A stretch of 64,000 nucleotides of DNA from Halomarina halobia. GTDB lineage: Archaea; Halobacteriota; Halobacteria; Halobacteriales; Haloarculaceae. Below, one piece after another: positions 1-8,130 of this stretch (positions are counted from its first letter, which is position 1; the number at the start of each line of letters is the position of its first letter). The notes below the pieces were generated by a model. It worked only from the letters and a program-made list of their open reading frames with translations. It was not told the DNA's origin and searched no databases. The stretch covers positions 2,356,001-2,420,000 of the forward strand of contig NZ_CP119992.1 of assembly GCF_029338575.1 (NCBI RefSeq). Reading direction: 5' to 3'. A program made the position numbers and the translations under genes.

Positions 1-106
1 ACGACCCGCCCATCCCGAAGAAGCCGAACAGGACGCCGATGAGCGTCCCGAACCCGACGAACAGCGCGAACGCGACGGCGCTCACGCCGAACAACTCGAC
101 CGACAT
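1..106 (-). CDS. TauE/SafE-family anion exporter, N-terminal fragment
   Basis: The reverse strand reads from an ATG at 106 and runs off the left edge, giving 35 residues. They form one hydrophobic segment followed by a glycine motif (FGFFGMGGS), which is typical of the first membrane helix and loop of the TauE/SafE family, predicted exporters of sulfite or organosulfur anions. The gene starts one base after the stop of the small gene at 108-269, so the two are probably co-transcribed and translationally coupled. Only the N-terminus is visible, so the substrate cannot be judged. Confidence 0.75.
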   Translation of the reverse strand, partial: MSVELFGVSAVAFALFVGFGTLIGVLFGFFGMGGS

Positions 107-107
107 C

Positions 108-269
108 TCACTCGCGTACCAGCGCTTCCTTCACGTGCGGGCCCGCGAACCGGGACAGTCCACCGTATCCGACGTACAGTACCAGGGATTCGACGAGTAC
201 CAGTCCGACCGGCGTCGCGGCCTGTACGAACCCGGCGAGCGGCTCCGACCCGAGCATCGTCAGTTCCAT
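108..269 (-). CDS. Small single-span membrane protein (DUF7512-like)
   Basis: A 53-residue ORF read on the reverse strand from ATG at 269 to TGA at 108. It has one hydrophobic segment (about residues 13-36, including VGLVLVESLVLYVGYGGL) and a short charged tail ending HVKEALVRE. From memory, haloarchaeal TauE/SafE genes are often preceded by a roughly 50-residue protein of this kind (DUF7512). Here it lies directly before the exporter with a 1-bp gap, which supports a role as a partner of that transporter. The function itself is unknown. Confidence 0.7.
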   Translation of the reverse strand: MELTMLGSEPLAGFVQAATPVGLVLVESLVLYVGYGGLSRFAGPHVKEALVRE

Positions 270-320
270 TCCGTCGGCCGTCGCAGCGATCGTGTGCGAA
301 TCATGCTTTCCTCTCCGTCA

Positions 321-332
321 CCGGCTAGCCGG
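321..332. repeat. 12-bp perfect palindrome upstream of the exporter operon
   Basis: CCGGCTAGCCGG is a perfect palindrome about 52 bp upstream of the start of the small membrane gene at 269. CTAG is rare in high-GC haloarchaeal DNA, so the site stands out. It could be an operator, but there is no second copy or regulator gene nearby to support this. Confidence 0.3.
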
Positions 333-519
333 CTGCTCGTATTAACGGTTTTGGGTCAACTACACAATACTATATCCCCGTATCCTACGCATGAAGATCC
401 ACAGGTTATCGGTGGCTACCCGGCCGGAAGCGGTCCGACGGCGTGACCGTCACGAACGCACCGGCCGCGCTCCGGACGGACGCGGTCGCGACGCGGACGC
501 AACCGGCCGTGGCCCGCGC

Positions 520-690
520 TCAGTAGTAGTAGAGGTCGATCCGGTGGCCGCAGTCGCAGCCGACCTCCCGTCCCCGGAGGCGGCGCTTCGCTCCGGCGTC
601 GTCGGGTTCGGCCTCCACGACCGCGGTACAGTTCGGACAGCGGACGGAGACGATCGGAGACACGACGCGTCGAAGGCCGCGGTCGGGCAT
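520..690 (-). CDS. Small zinc-ribbon protein
   Basis: A 56-residue reverse-strand ORF starting at ATG 690 and ending in TGA at 520. It carries two cysteine pairs, RCPNC near residues 17-21 and GCDCGHR near residues 44-50, spaced as in a zinc ribbon, and ends in three tyrosines. The protein is basic in the middle. It is divergent from the cobalamin adenosyltransferase gene, and the intergenic space contains an inverted repeat. The coding call rests on codon-position GC bias and the paired cysteines; no specific function can be assigned. Confidence 0.65.
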   Translation of the reverse strand: MPDRGLRRVVSPIVSVRCPNCTAVVEAEPDDAGAKRRLRGREVGCDCGHRIDLYYY

Positions 691-691
691 A

Positions 692-708
692 GTTACGCGA
701 TTCGTAAC
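692..708. promoter_or_regulatory. Inverted repeat in divergent promoter region (possible operator)
   Basis: GTTACG, five bases (cgatt), then CGTAAC: a perfect 6+6 inverted repeat two bases upstream of the zinc-ribbon ATG and about 95 bp before the adenosyltransferase start. Its place at the edge of a divergent promoter suggests a dimeric regulator site. No corroborating copy was found. Confidence 0.35.
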
Positions 709-802
709 CGACGACAGTCACGGTTATCCGCTCCGTTACGCGGCGGGGGCAGTCGGTACTCTCATCCCGACCCTCACCGTACCCTCTCGAACCCGAACGA
801 TC

Positions 803-1501
803 ATGACCGACGACCCGGACACCGACGCCCGCGACGCGCGGCTCGACGCCACCCCCGGACGGGGCGTCACGCCCGAAGCACGGACCATTGACCCCGCCGC
901 CCCCGAAGAGTTCGGCCTGGTGCAGGTCTGGTGGGGCGACGGGAAGGGGAAGACGACCGCCGCCCTCGGGATGGGGATGCGCGCGGTCGGCCACGGCTAC
1001 CGCGTTCACCTGCTCCAGTTCATGAAGGGTGGCGCGTCGAGCGTCGAGGCCGTCCGCGGCGAGTACAACGCCATCGCCGCCCTTCCCGGGTTCTCCTACG
1101 AGAACGCGGGTCACTACGGCTGGCACGCGATGAACGACGGGAGCGCGGACGAGGACCACGAGCGCGAGGCGCGAGCGGGCCTCGCGCGCGCGACCGACCT
1201 CGTCGAGGCGGCCCGCGACGCCGACCTCTCGCGGCCGCTCGACCCCGACGGGCCGCCGGAGGCGGGGGTCAACATGCTGATCCTGGACGAACTGCTCTAC
1301 GCCGCCGACCGCGGCCTCGTCTCGCCCGAGGCGGTCGTCGAACTCGTCGAGTCGAAGCCGGACGCGCTCGAACTCGTCCTCACCGGGAGCCACGCGCGAC
1401 CGGACTACCTCGCAGAGCGCGCCGACCTCGTGACGCGCGTCGCGAAGGAGAGACACCCCATCGACGCCGGGCAGCGCGCCCGGAAGGGGACGGAGTACTG
1501 A
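803..1501 (+). CDS. cobO: Cob(I)yrinic acid a,c-diamide adenosyltransferase (CobO/CobA type)
   Basis: A 232-residue cytosolic enzyme that transfers the 5'-deoxyadenosyl group from ATP to the cobalt of corrinoids in adenosylcobalamin synthesis. After a haloarchaeal N-terminal extension of about 35 residues comes the P-loop GDGKGKTT (residues 45-52), the QFMKGG motif (about 72-77), a Walker B-like LILDELLYA (about 169-177), LTGSHARPDYL, and the C-terminal signature HPIDAGQRARKGTEY. These are hallmarks of the CobO/BtuR family. The cobyric acid synthase gene follows at 2344 with an opposing DoxX gene between them. Start ATG 803 is the first in frame. Confidence 0.93.
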   Translation: MTDDPDTDARDARLDATPGRGVTPEARTIDPAAPEEFGLVQVWWGDGKGKTTAALGMGMRAVGHGYRVHLLQFMKGGASSVEAVRGEYNAIAALPGFSYENAGHYGWHAMNDGSADEDHEREARAGLARATDLVEAARDADLSRPLDPDGPPEAGVNMLILDELLYAADRGLVSPEAVVELVESKPDALELVLTGSHARPDYLAERADLVTRVAKERHPIDAGQRARKGTEY

Positions 1502-1592
1502 CGGCCGGATCGGTCACAGCGGAGGAACGGGAGGGAGAAGAGAGGAGAGGGAAGCGGAGAGCGGGGGAGGCGATCCCGGAGTCCCCCGGGAA

Positions 1593-2153
1593 CTAGCCGA
1601 GGACGTATTCGAGCGCGGGGTAGCGCTCGATGAGCGCCTCGCCGTCGATCTCGTAGCGCTCGATGAGCGCGTCGAGGCCGAGGATGCGGCCCGCGCCGAG
1701 GGCGGCCACGGTCAGGAACACGAGCATGTAGGCGAGGTCGCCGTTGACCAGGCCGTGGGCGACGTCCCAGTTCCCGAAGTAGAACGTGAGCATCATCAGC
1801 GCGCCGAAGAACGCCGCGAGACGGGTCAGCGCGCCCACGATGAGCCCGAGGCCGATGAGTAGCTCGCCCCACGGGACGGCGAGGTTCGCGAACGCGACGA
1901 ACCAGTCGGTGGTGCCCATCCAGTAGAACAGCCCTTCGAGCGGGTTGCCGTTGGTGGCGGCGACGTTCAGGAGGTAGCCCTGTGCGCCGAACGGCTCGGC
2001 GGCGGCTATCTTCGTCCACCCCGAGTGGAGGAACGCGTAGCCTATCATGAGCCGGAGCGCGAGGACGAACCACGCGCTGAGACTGTGCGCGCGGCCCGTG
2101 ACGGTCACGCCGCCGAGGCGGGTCTCGAACCGGTTCGCGGTCGTTTGGGTCAT
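1593..2153 (-). CDS. DoxX-family membrane protein
   Basis: About 186 residues with four predicted membrane helices and a family-typical N-terminal stretch ([18 protein letters not shown]) followed by a loop ending in the [20 protein letters not shown] helix. DoxX proteins are small quinol-oxidase-associated or thiosulfate:quinone-linked membrane proteins; the physiological role of most archaeal members is unknown. ATG 2153 was chosen because a GGTGAG sequence lies four bases upstream; an in-frame GTG at 2162 is the alternative. It lies on the opposite strand between two cobalamin genes and is probably unrelated to them. Confidence 0.85.
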   Translation of the reverse strand: MTQTTANRFETRLGGVTVTGRAHSLSAWFVLALRLMIGYAFLHSGWTKIAAAEPFGAQGYLLNVAATNGNPLEGLFYWMGTTDWFVAFANLAVPWGELLIGLGLIVGALTRLAAFFGALMMLTFYFGNWDVAHGLVNGDLAYMLVFLTVAALGAGRILGLDALIERYEIDGEALIERYPALEYVLG

Positions 2154-2343
2154 TGTTCTCACCTTACGGATGAGGATAGTCCCCCCACTCCGATATACCC
2201 GGACGCCGGTTCCCAGTTCCGTAGAATCGAAGCGCCCCCGACAGGTTCAGGCCGACGGCCGCCCACGTCCCGAACATGTCACGCGCACGGACGCCCCTCG
2301 TCGCCGGTGTCGCGCTTCGACCGCGCGGGGGGGACGCCGACTG

Positions 2344-3876
2344 ATGGCTCGCACGTACCTGATCGCGGGGACCGCCTCCCACGCCGGAAAGTCGACCGTC
2401 GCCGCCGGCCTGTGTCGCGTCCTCGCCGACGCCGGCGTGCGCGTCGCGCCGTTCAAGGCCCAGAACATGTCGAACAACGCCCGCGCGGTCGCGACGCCCG
2501 ACGGCGGGTTCGGCGAGATCGGCGTCTCGCAGTACGTGCAGGCGCGGGCCGCCCGGATCCCCGCCACGACCGACCACAACCCCGTCCTCCTCAAACCGCG
2601 CGGCGGGGGCGAGTCGCAGCTGGTGATCGACGGACGCGCGGTCGGTCACTTCGCCGCGGGCGACTACTACGAGGAGCACTGGGAGCGCGCCCGCGCCGCG
2701 GCCGAGGCGTCCTGGCGACGGCTGGCCGCCGACCACGACGTGGTCGTCGCGGAGGGCGCGGGCAGCGTCGCCGAGATCAACCTCCACCACCGCGACCTCG
2801 CCAACGTCGAGACGGCGCGGTTCGCGGACCGCGGGTCGGGGAGCGCGGAGATCGTCCTCGTCGCCGACATCGAGCGCGGCGGCGTCTTCGCCAGCCTCGC
2901 GGGCACCCTCGAACTGATGCCCGACGACCTCCGCGAGCGCGTCGCCGGCTGCGTGATCACGAAGTTCCGCGGCGACCGCTCGCTGCTCGATCCCGGCGTC
3001 GAGGCCTTCGAGGACCGCTTCGGCGTGCCGGTCCTCGGCGTCCTCCCGTACGACGACCCCGGCCTCCCCGAGGAGGACAGCGTCTCGCTCCCGGCGGGGG
3101 GCGGGGCGGCGGTTCGCGGCGAGGACGACGGCGTCCCCGACGACCGCGCGGTCACGGTCGCCGTCCCCCGGCTCCCGCGCATCTCGAACTTCACCGATCT
3201 CGACCCGCTCGCGCGGGAACCGGGCGTCCGGGTCGCCTACCTCCCGCTCGACGCGCCGCTCGACGGCGCGGACGCGCTCGTGCTCCCGGGGACGAAGAAC
3301 ACCGTGGACGACCTGCTCGCGCTCCGCGCGGCGGGCTTCGACGACCGCCTCGCCGCCTTCGACGGCCCCGTGGTCGGGCTCTGCGGCGGCTATCAACTGC
3401 TCGGCGAACGGCTCGCGAACGCGAGCGTCGAGGGGACGGGCGACGCGGACGACCTCGACGGCTTCGGGCTCCTCCCGGTCGAGACCCGATTCGAGAGGGC
3501 GAAGCGGGTCGAACCGGTGACGCGTACCCTTACGGGGTGCGGGCCGCTCGACGGCGCGTCGGGTCCGGTGACGGGGTACGAGATCCACATGGGTCGGACG
3601 CGGCCGCGAGCGCCGATCGAACGGCCGTTTCCCGCGGAGGGGGAGCGCGGAGCCGAGGGTGCGGCGACCGACCGCGTGTTCGGCACGTACCTCCACGGGC
3701 TGTTCGAGAACCGGAGCGCGCGCGAGGCGTTCCTCGACGCGGTCTTCGCGCACGCGGGACTCGAGCGCCCGGCGGGGCGGGCGGCCGACTCGCCGTACGA
3801 CCGCGCCGCGGCCCTCGTCCGCGAACACGTCGATCTGGAGGCGCTCTCGCTCCCCTCGTCCTCCGCGCCGGCCTAG
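2344..3876 (+). CDS. cbiP: Cobyric acid synthase (glutamine-hydrolysing)
   Basis: 510 residues. It catalyses ATP-dependent amidation of adenosylcobyrinic acid a,c-diamide at four positions using glutamine. The N-terminal dethiobiotin-synthetase-like domain has the P-loop [10 protein letters not shown] (about 7-16) and the invariant [10 protein letters not shown] (about 36-45). The C-terminal class I glutamine amidotransferase domain carries the nucleophile cysteine in [11 protein letters not shown] and the catalytic histidine in TYLHGLFEN, so the enzyme looks intact. Length matches the family. An acidic linker near residue 255 is typical of haloarchaea. A MinD-like gene follows 102 bp downstream on the same strand. 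Confidence 0.95.
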   Translation: MARTYLIAGTASHAGKSTVAAGLCRVLADAGVRVAPFKAQNMSNNARAVATPDGGFGEIGVSQYVQARAARIPATTDHNPVLLKPRGGGESQLVIDGRAVGHFAAGDYYEEHWERARAAAEASWRRLAADHDVVVAEGAGSVAEINLHHRDLANVETARFADRGSGSAEIVLVADIERGGVFASLAGTLELMPDDLRERVAGCVITKFRGDRSLLDPGVEAFEDRFGVPVLGVLPYDDPGLPEEDSVSLPAGGGAAVRGEDDGVPDDRAVTVAVPRLPRISNFTDLDPLAREPGVRVAYLPLDAPLDGADALVLPGTKNTVDDLLALRAAGFDDRLAAFDGPVVGLCGGYQLLGERLANASVEGTGDADDLDGFGLLPVETRFERAKRVEPVTRTLTGCGPLDGASGPVTGYEIHMGRTRPRAPIERPFPAEGERGAEGAATDRVFGTYLHGLFENRSAREAFLDAVFAHAGLERPAGRAADSPYDRAAALVREHVDLEALSLPSSSAPA

Positions 3877-3978
3877 TCCTCCTCGATGGGGACGGGACGC
3901 TCGACCCGCTCCTCGCGGCGACTCCTCGCCAGGAGTGAACCTCAAGGTTTAGATAGTATCGAGCGCCCAGGGACGGTA

Positions 3979-4746
3979 ATGGTCGAGGCGTTCGCGGTCG
4001 CCAGCGGCAAGGGCGGCACGGGGAAGACGACGAGCACGCTCGCGCTCGGCATGGCGCTCGCCGAGGAGCACGACGTGACGGTCGTCGACGCCGACACGGG
4101 GATGGCGAATCTGCTCTTTCACACGGGGCTCGACGACGCCGACACGACGCTGCACGACGTGCTGCTCGGGGCCGCGCCGGTCGAGCGCGCGACGTACGAC
4201 CGCTTCGGGATGCGCGTCGTCCCCTGCGGGACGAGCCTCGCGGCCTTCCGGGAGGCCGATCCGATCCGCCTGCGCGAGGTCGTCGCGGACCTGGCGAGCG
4301 ACGCCGACGTCCTCCTGCTCGACTCGCCCGCCGCGCTGGGGAGCAGGAGCGCCGTGTTGCCCGTGGTGCTCGCCGATCGGATCGTCGTCGTCCTCCAGCC
4401 GACCATCCCTTCGCTGTCGGACGCGCTGAAGGTCCAGGAGTACGCCCGCTCCTACGGCACGGGGACGGCCGGGGTGCTGTTCAACCGCGTGCGCGACGAC
4501 GGCGCGATCGATCGGATCGCGTCGAAGGCCGAGCGCTACTTCGAGGGTCCGACGCTCGGTACCGTGCCGGAGAGCGACGCGGCGGGGGCGGCCAGGCGCG
4601 CGGGCAAGCCCCTGCTCGCGCACGCGCCCGACGCCCCGGCGGCCCGCGCGTTCCGCGAGGCGGCCCGGGCGCTCGACGTGCGGACCGGGGACGCGGACGA
4701 CGTGGCCGCCCGCTTCCGCAGCGCCGTCATCCCCGACCCGCCATGA
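3979..4746 (+). CDS. MinD/ParA-like P-loop ATPase
   Basis: 255 residues with a deviant Walker A motif KGGTGKT (residues 11-17), the switch-like VVDADTGMANL (about 41-51) and LLLDSPAALG (about 109-118), so it belongs to the SIMIBI MinD/ParA class. These ATPases position cellular structures or load cofactors by ATP-driven dimerisation. No C-terminal amphipathic membrane-targeting helix of classic MinD is obvious. ATG 3979 is preceded by an AT-rich element (ggtttagatagtat) about 25-35 bases upstream. The stop overlaps the start of the next gene by 4 bp (ATGA), so the two are translationally coupled. Confidence 0.85.
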   Translation: MVEAFAVASGKGGTGKTTSTLALGMALAEEHDVTVVDADTGMANLLFHTGLDDADTTLHDVLLGAAPVERATYDRFGMRVVPCGTSLAAFREADPIRLREVVADLASDADVLLLDSPAALGSRSAVLPVVLADRIVVVLQPTIPSLSDALKVQEYARSYGTGTAGVLFNRVRDDGAIDRIASKAERYFEGPTLGTVPESDAAGAARRAGKPLLAHAPDAPAARAFREAARALDVRTGDADDVAARFRSAVIPDPP

Positions 4747-5327
4747 GCGTCGACGCGCTCTCGATCCCGCGGGGCCGCCTCGTCCGCTCGCGGGTGGTCG
4801 AGGGCGTCGACGTCGTCCTCGCGGACGCGCTCTCGCGAGCGCTGACCGGGTACGCCGTGCTCGTTCCCCAGGAGACGCTCCTGCTCGACGAGGACGACCG
4901 CGCCGTCCTGACGTTCGAGGACGGCGTGCCGGTGCTCGCCTACCACGTCGGCACCGACGCGGGCGGGCCGCGGGCGCTCGCGGACCTCGCGCCCTGCGGT
5001 CCCTGTCGCCTCGACCTGTACGAACTCGCGCCGCGACACCTCCGCGAGGCGCACGACACCCCCGAGGTGCGCGTCCCGCCGGGCATGCCCGCGGAGCGAC
5101 TCGCCGGCGACCCGTCGCTCGTCGACCGGACGCGCGAGCGAGCGCCGGCGGATCGGCTCGACGAGGGCGGGGACGGCCTCGACGCGCTCGAGGCGTTCCT
5201 CGAGGACGAGGCGCGCATCGACGCCATCCGCGAGGAGGCCCGCGCCGAGGCCGAGCGGCGGGCCGCCGAGTGGGGACTCGCGGGACACCTCGACTCGGGG
5301 ACTGGAGGCGGCGATCCGTCGGGGTAG
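4743..5327 (+). CDS. Conserved haloarchaeal protein coupled to the MinD-like ATPase
   Basis: 194 residues, not recognised. The N-terminal 110 residues look globular, with PCGPC (about 84-88) as a possible metal or redox site. The last 60 residues are very acidic and helical, rich in Glu-Ala-Arg heptads (EARIDAIREEARAEAERRA), a likely coiled coil. The ATG overlaps the stop of the MinD-like gene by 4 bp, so it is probably the functional partner or cargo of that ATPase. A glycine-rich tail ends the protein. Confidence 0.75.
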   Translation: MSVDALSIPRGRLVRSRVVEGVDVVLADALSRALTGYAVLVPQETLLLDEDDRAVLTFEDGVPVLAYHVGTDAGGPRALADLAPCGPCRLDLYELAPRHLREAHDTPEVRVPPGMPAERLAGDPSLVDRTRERAPADRLDEGGDGLDALEAFLEDEARIDAIREEARAEAERRAAEWGLAGHLDSGTGGGDPSG

Positions 5328-5413
5328 ATCGTCGCGCGGAGCGGATCGTCGCGGACGGCGGCCGCCGAGCCTTCGGTGGTACGTTCAAGTGCGTCGAGAC
5401 CCGATGGGTGGGT

Positions 5414-5593
5414 ATGGCGTACCGTGCCATCCTGCCGGACGGGGACATCGAGTGCAGTCAGTATCAGGAGCGCGATCACGGGGTCGAACTCTACACGGAC
5501 GCGGAGGAGTTCATCGCGTTCGTCCCCTACGCGAACCTCATCGCGGTGCTCGACGAGGACCGCATCGGGTCCGACGAACGGTCCATCATGTAG
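5414..5593 (+). CDS. Small conserved haloarchaeal protein
   Basis: 59 residues beginning MAYRAILPDGDIECSQYQE, a compact acidic protein with alternating polar and hydrophobic residues suggestive of a small beta-rich fold (FIAFVPYANLIAVLDEDR). I recognise it as a type of short hypothetical protein seen in haloarchaea but know no function. ATG 5414 was preferred over longer in-frame starts because the upstream residues are compositionally non-coding. Its 3' end overlaps the convergent TetR gene by 8 bp. Confidence 0.65.
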   Translation: MAYRAILPDGDIECSQYQERDHGVELYTDAEEFIAFVPYANLIAVLDEDRIGSDERSIM

Positions 5594-6314
5594 CGTCCGC
5601 GTCCGACCCCTCCTCCGCGTCAGTCCTCCCACCCGCGTCAGTCCTCCTACTCCCACCCGCGTCGGCCTCCCCGCGCGTGTCAGCCTTCCCTCCCGCGTTC
5701 GATCCCCCCGCCACGTCTCTGACGAGGCCCGCCGCCACGCTCTCGACGAGCAGATCACGCACCGCGGGGTAGCGCTCCTCGCCGAGGTCCTCGCGGTGGA
5801 GGGTGACGAACGTGGCGGCGCGGATCGCCCCGGCGACGGTCTCGGGATCGGGCCCGCGCAGGCGACCCTCCTCGAACCAGCGGGCGAGGTGCGGAACGAC
5901 GAACGCGAGTTTCTCCTCGCGCAGCGCCTCGCGCTCGGCCTCGGTGAGCGAGGCCCTGATGCGGTCCAGTTCGCCGCCGACGAGCAACCGGCGCGTGAGC
6001 GGGTTCGTCTCGATCTCCCCGACGATCAGCCGCAGGAAGCGTCGGATGGCGGTCTCCGGGTCGGCCGTCTCCTCGAAGGGGGCGAGCGTGCGCGCCGCGA
6101 TCTCCTCGCCCTCCTCGCGCAGTATCTCGACGTACAGCGCCTCCTTCGACTCGAAGAACCGGTAGAACGTGCTGTTCGCGATCCCAGCCGGTTCGGTGAG
6201 GTCGGCGATGGTCGTCTTATCGAGGCCGTAGCGGGCGAAGCACTCGCGGCCCGCCTCGCGGATCTCGGCGGCGACGCGCTCGCGCTCGTCCTCGCTGAAC
6301 CCGCGCCCGGTCAC
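5586..6314 (-). CDS. TetR/AcrR-family transcriptional regulator
   Basis: 242 residues from a GTG at 6314 that overlaps the permease stop by 4 bp. The N-terminal HTH (about residues 12-58) contains the family pattern CFARYGLDKTTIADL and IANSTFYRFFESKEALYVE. The ligand-binding part spans about 60-195. The last 40 residues are low-complexity Gly/Ala/Asp/Thr, encoded by tandem degenerate repeats of a 'CCCTCCCACCCGCGTCAG'-type unit, and are unlikely to fold. As the last gene of an ABC exporter operon it probably represses that operon in response to a transported compound. Confidence 0.88.
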   Translation of the reverse strand: MTGRGFSEDERERVAAEIREAGRECFARYGLDKTTIADLTEPAGIANSTFYRFFESKEALYVEILREEGEEIAARTLAPFEETADPETAIRRFLRLIVGEIETNPLTRRLLVGGELDRIRASLTEAEREALREEKLAFVVPHLARWFEEGRLRGPDPETVAGAIRAATFVTLHREDLGEERYPAVRDLLVESVAAGLVRDVAGGSNAGGKADTRGEADAGGSRRTDAGGRTDAEEGSDADAT

Positions 6315-7099
6315 GGGACGTCCCTCCGTCGGAACCACAGCGCCGAGAGGGCGAGGAGGGCGGCCGTCGCCGCGAGCAGGACGAGCGGGTCGGCGAGGGG
6401 TACCTCGCCCTCGACGAGTACGGCCGACGGGTCGAAGTAGTGCGTCGGACTGACCCGACCGAGCCACTCCACGTCGGTGTCGGCGACGACCGAGTCGAGC
6501 GTGAACAGGCCGAAGACGACCGCCATCGCGCCGCGCTGGGCGAGGTCCGCCCGGCTGACCAGGACGGAGAGGAGCAACCCGACGGCCGCGCACGCGAGGA
6601 GGTAGGGGATCGCGAGCAGGGTGACCGTCACGAGGTCGGCGAGCGGGACTGGATCGTCGATGAGCACCGTCATGGCGTACACCATCACCGGTGCCGCGGC
6701 GGAGAGGCCGAGGAGGGGAACCAGCAGCGCACAGAACTTCTCGACGACGACGCGGGCGCGGGAGACGGGCGTCGCGAGCAGGAGTTCGAGCCGGTCGCGC
6801 TCGATGTCGCCCGCGATCAGCGACCCCGCCGCGTACGCGAAGTAGAGGCCGAGGAGGATGGTCCACACGAAGCGGTAGAGCTGCGTCGAGAGGTACCCCT
6901 CGATGGTGCCGAGTGCGGTGATGCCGAACGCGTTCCTGATCGCGGGCGGCAGGCTCTCGGCGTACTGCTCGAAGTCGAAGCCCGCGGAGACGGAGGGAAA
7001 CAGGCCGATGTAGAGCGCCGCGAACAGCCCCAGCGCGACGACGAGCGCGATCGTCCCGCGGATCCGCCGTCGCCCCTCGTAGGCGACGATCTCAAACAT
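6311..7099 (-). CDS. ABC-2 type transporter permease
   Basis: 262 residues with six predicted membrane helices and the ABC-2 pattern: a first helix after a short cytosolic start (MFEIVAYEGRRRIRG), a large extracellular loop with FEQYAESLPPAIRNAFG, and a cytosolic stretch GDIERDRLELLLATPVSRARVV that is typical of these permeases. It pairs with the ATPase encoded just upstream, overlapping it by 8 bp, to form an exporter of unknown substrate (drug, lipid or antibiotic-like). It overlaps the TetR start downstream by 4 bp. Confidence 0.9.
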   Translation of the reverse strand: MFEIVAYEGRRRIRGTIALVVALGLFAALYIGLFPSVSAGFDFEQYAESLPPAIRNAFGITALGTIEGYLSTQLYRFVWTILLGLYFAYAAGSLIAGDIERDRLELLLATPVSRARVVVEKFCALLVPLLGLSAAAPVMVYAMTVLIDDPVPLADLVTVTLLAIPYLLACAAVGLLLSVLVSRADLAQRGAMAVVFGLFTLDSVVADTDVEWLGRVSPTHYFDPSAVLVEGEVPLADPLVLLAATAALLALSALWFRRRDVP

Positions 7100-8066
7100 C
7101 GGTCGACCCCGTCGTCGCGCCGTCGTCCCCCTCCTCGATGGCGGCCCCGCCGTCCCCACCGTCCCCCTTACCGTCGTCCCCCTTACCGCCGCCCTCGTCG
7201 CCGTAGAAGCGCATGAAGGCGTCCTCGAGCGGCGCTTCCTCGATGTCGAGGTCGACGACGGTGTAGTCGAGGAGCCGTTCGAGCAGGGCGTCGTAGGGGC
7301 CGGTGTAGGTGAAGCGCACCCAGTCGTCGACGCGGAGGTCGTGAACGCCCGGCAGGGCGAAGTCGTCGGGCGCGACGGACTCCGCCACCTGGACGCGGAC
7401 GCGCTTGCCGCTGCGGTCGAGCAGCGCCTCCACGTCCTCCAGGGCGACGAGCCGCCCGTCGCGGACGATGCCCACGCGATCGCAGACCTTCCGCACCTCG
7501 CTCAGGACGTGCGAGGAGGTGAACAGCGTCACGCCGCGGTCGCGCTCCTCGCGGAGGAGGCCGTTGAACCGCTCCTGCACGAGCGGATCCAGCCCGGAGG
7601 TGGGCTCGTCCATGATCACCAGCTCCGGCTCGTGCATGAACGCCTGGACGATGGCCACCTTCTGCCTGTTCCCCCGCGAGTACTCGCGTATCTTCCGATC
7701 GACGGGCACGTCGAACAGTTCGATCAGTTCCTCGCTGCGCTCGTCGCCCTTCAGCGACGCGTGGTACGCGACGAACTCCCGACCGGTGACGCCCTCGTCG
7801 AAGCCGGGATCGCTCGGCAGGTAGCCGATGCGCCGCTTGGCCTCGAGCAGGGCGCGCTCGTCGGTGACGTCGCGCCCGAGGACGCGCCCCTCGCCGGCGG
7901 TCGGGGAGAGGAACCCGAGCAGGGTGCGGATCGTGGTGGTCTTCCCGGCCCCGTTGGGTCCCAGGAAGCCGAACACCTCGCCGCGCTCGACGGTCAGCGA
8001 GAGGTCCTCGATGCCCCGGACGTCGCCGTAGTACTTCGTCAACCCCCTCGTCTCGATGGCGGTCAT
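7092..8066 (-). CDS. ABC exporter ATP-binding protein
   Basis: 324 residues. Walker A GPNGAGKTT (about 35-43), Q-loop region GYLPSDPGF, ABC signature YSRGNRQKVAIVQA (about 134-147) and Walker B LVIMDEPTSGLDP (about 155-167) are intact. It belongs to the CcmA/DRA-type ATPases that drive ABC-2 permeases. The C-terminal 35 residues are a Gly/Asp-rich low-complexity tail. It is the first gene of a three-gene reverse-strand operon (ATPase, permease, TetR). The upstream AT-rich region carries a promoter and a perfect inverted repeat. Confidence 0.93.
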   Translation of the reverse strand: MTAIETRGLTKYYGDVRGIEDLSLTVERGEVFGFLGPNGAGKTTTIRTLLGFLSPTAGEGRVLGRDVTDERALLEAKRRIGYLPSDPGFDEGVTGREFVAYHASLKGDERSEELIELFDVPVDRKIREYSRGNRQKVAIVQAFMHEPELVIMDEPTSGLDPLVQERFNGLLREERDRGVTLFTSSHVLSEVRKVCDRVGIVRDGRLVALEDVEALLDRSGKRVRVQVAESVAPDDFALPGVHDLRVDDWVRFTYTGPYDALLERLLDYTVVDLDIEEAPLEDAFMRFYGDEGGGKGDDGKGDGGDGGAAIEEGDDGATTGSTDV

Positions 8067-8092
8067 CGTCGGCTCACGCGCGTGTTACGGGT

Positions 8093-8127
8093 TATGAATA
8101 TTTGAACGAACTGTTTTTGTATTCATA
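8093..8127 (-). promoter_or_regulatory. Promoter with inverted repeat upstream of ABC exporter/TetR operon
   Basis: TATGAATA at 8093-8100 and TATTCATA at 8120-8127 form a perfect 8+8 inverted repeat with a 19-bp spacer, in an AT-rich island 27-61 bp upstream of the ATPase start. On the reverse strand the island reads as a TATA-like element (caaatattcataa). The repeat overlaps the likely TATA box, as expected for a TetR repressor site. Confidence 0.5.
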
Positions 8128-8130
8128 GAC

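Noticed and set aside
2164..3945. 593-residue open frame antisense to cobyric acid synthase
   Set aside because: High-GC DNA leaves long mirror ORFs on the opposite strand. The translation is Arg/Val/Asp-rich with no family motifs, while the sense frame is a complete CbiP.
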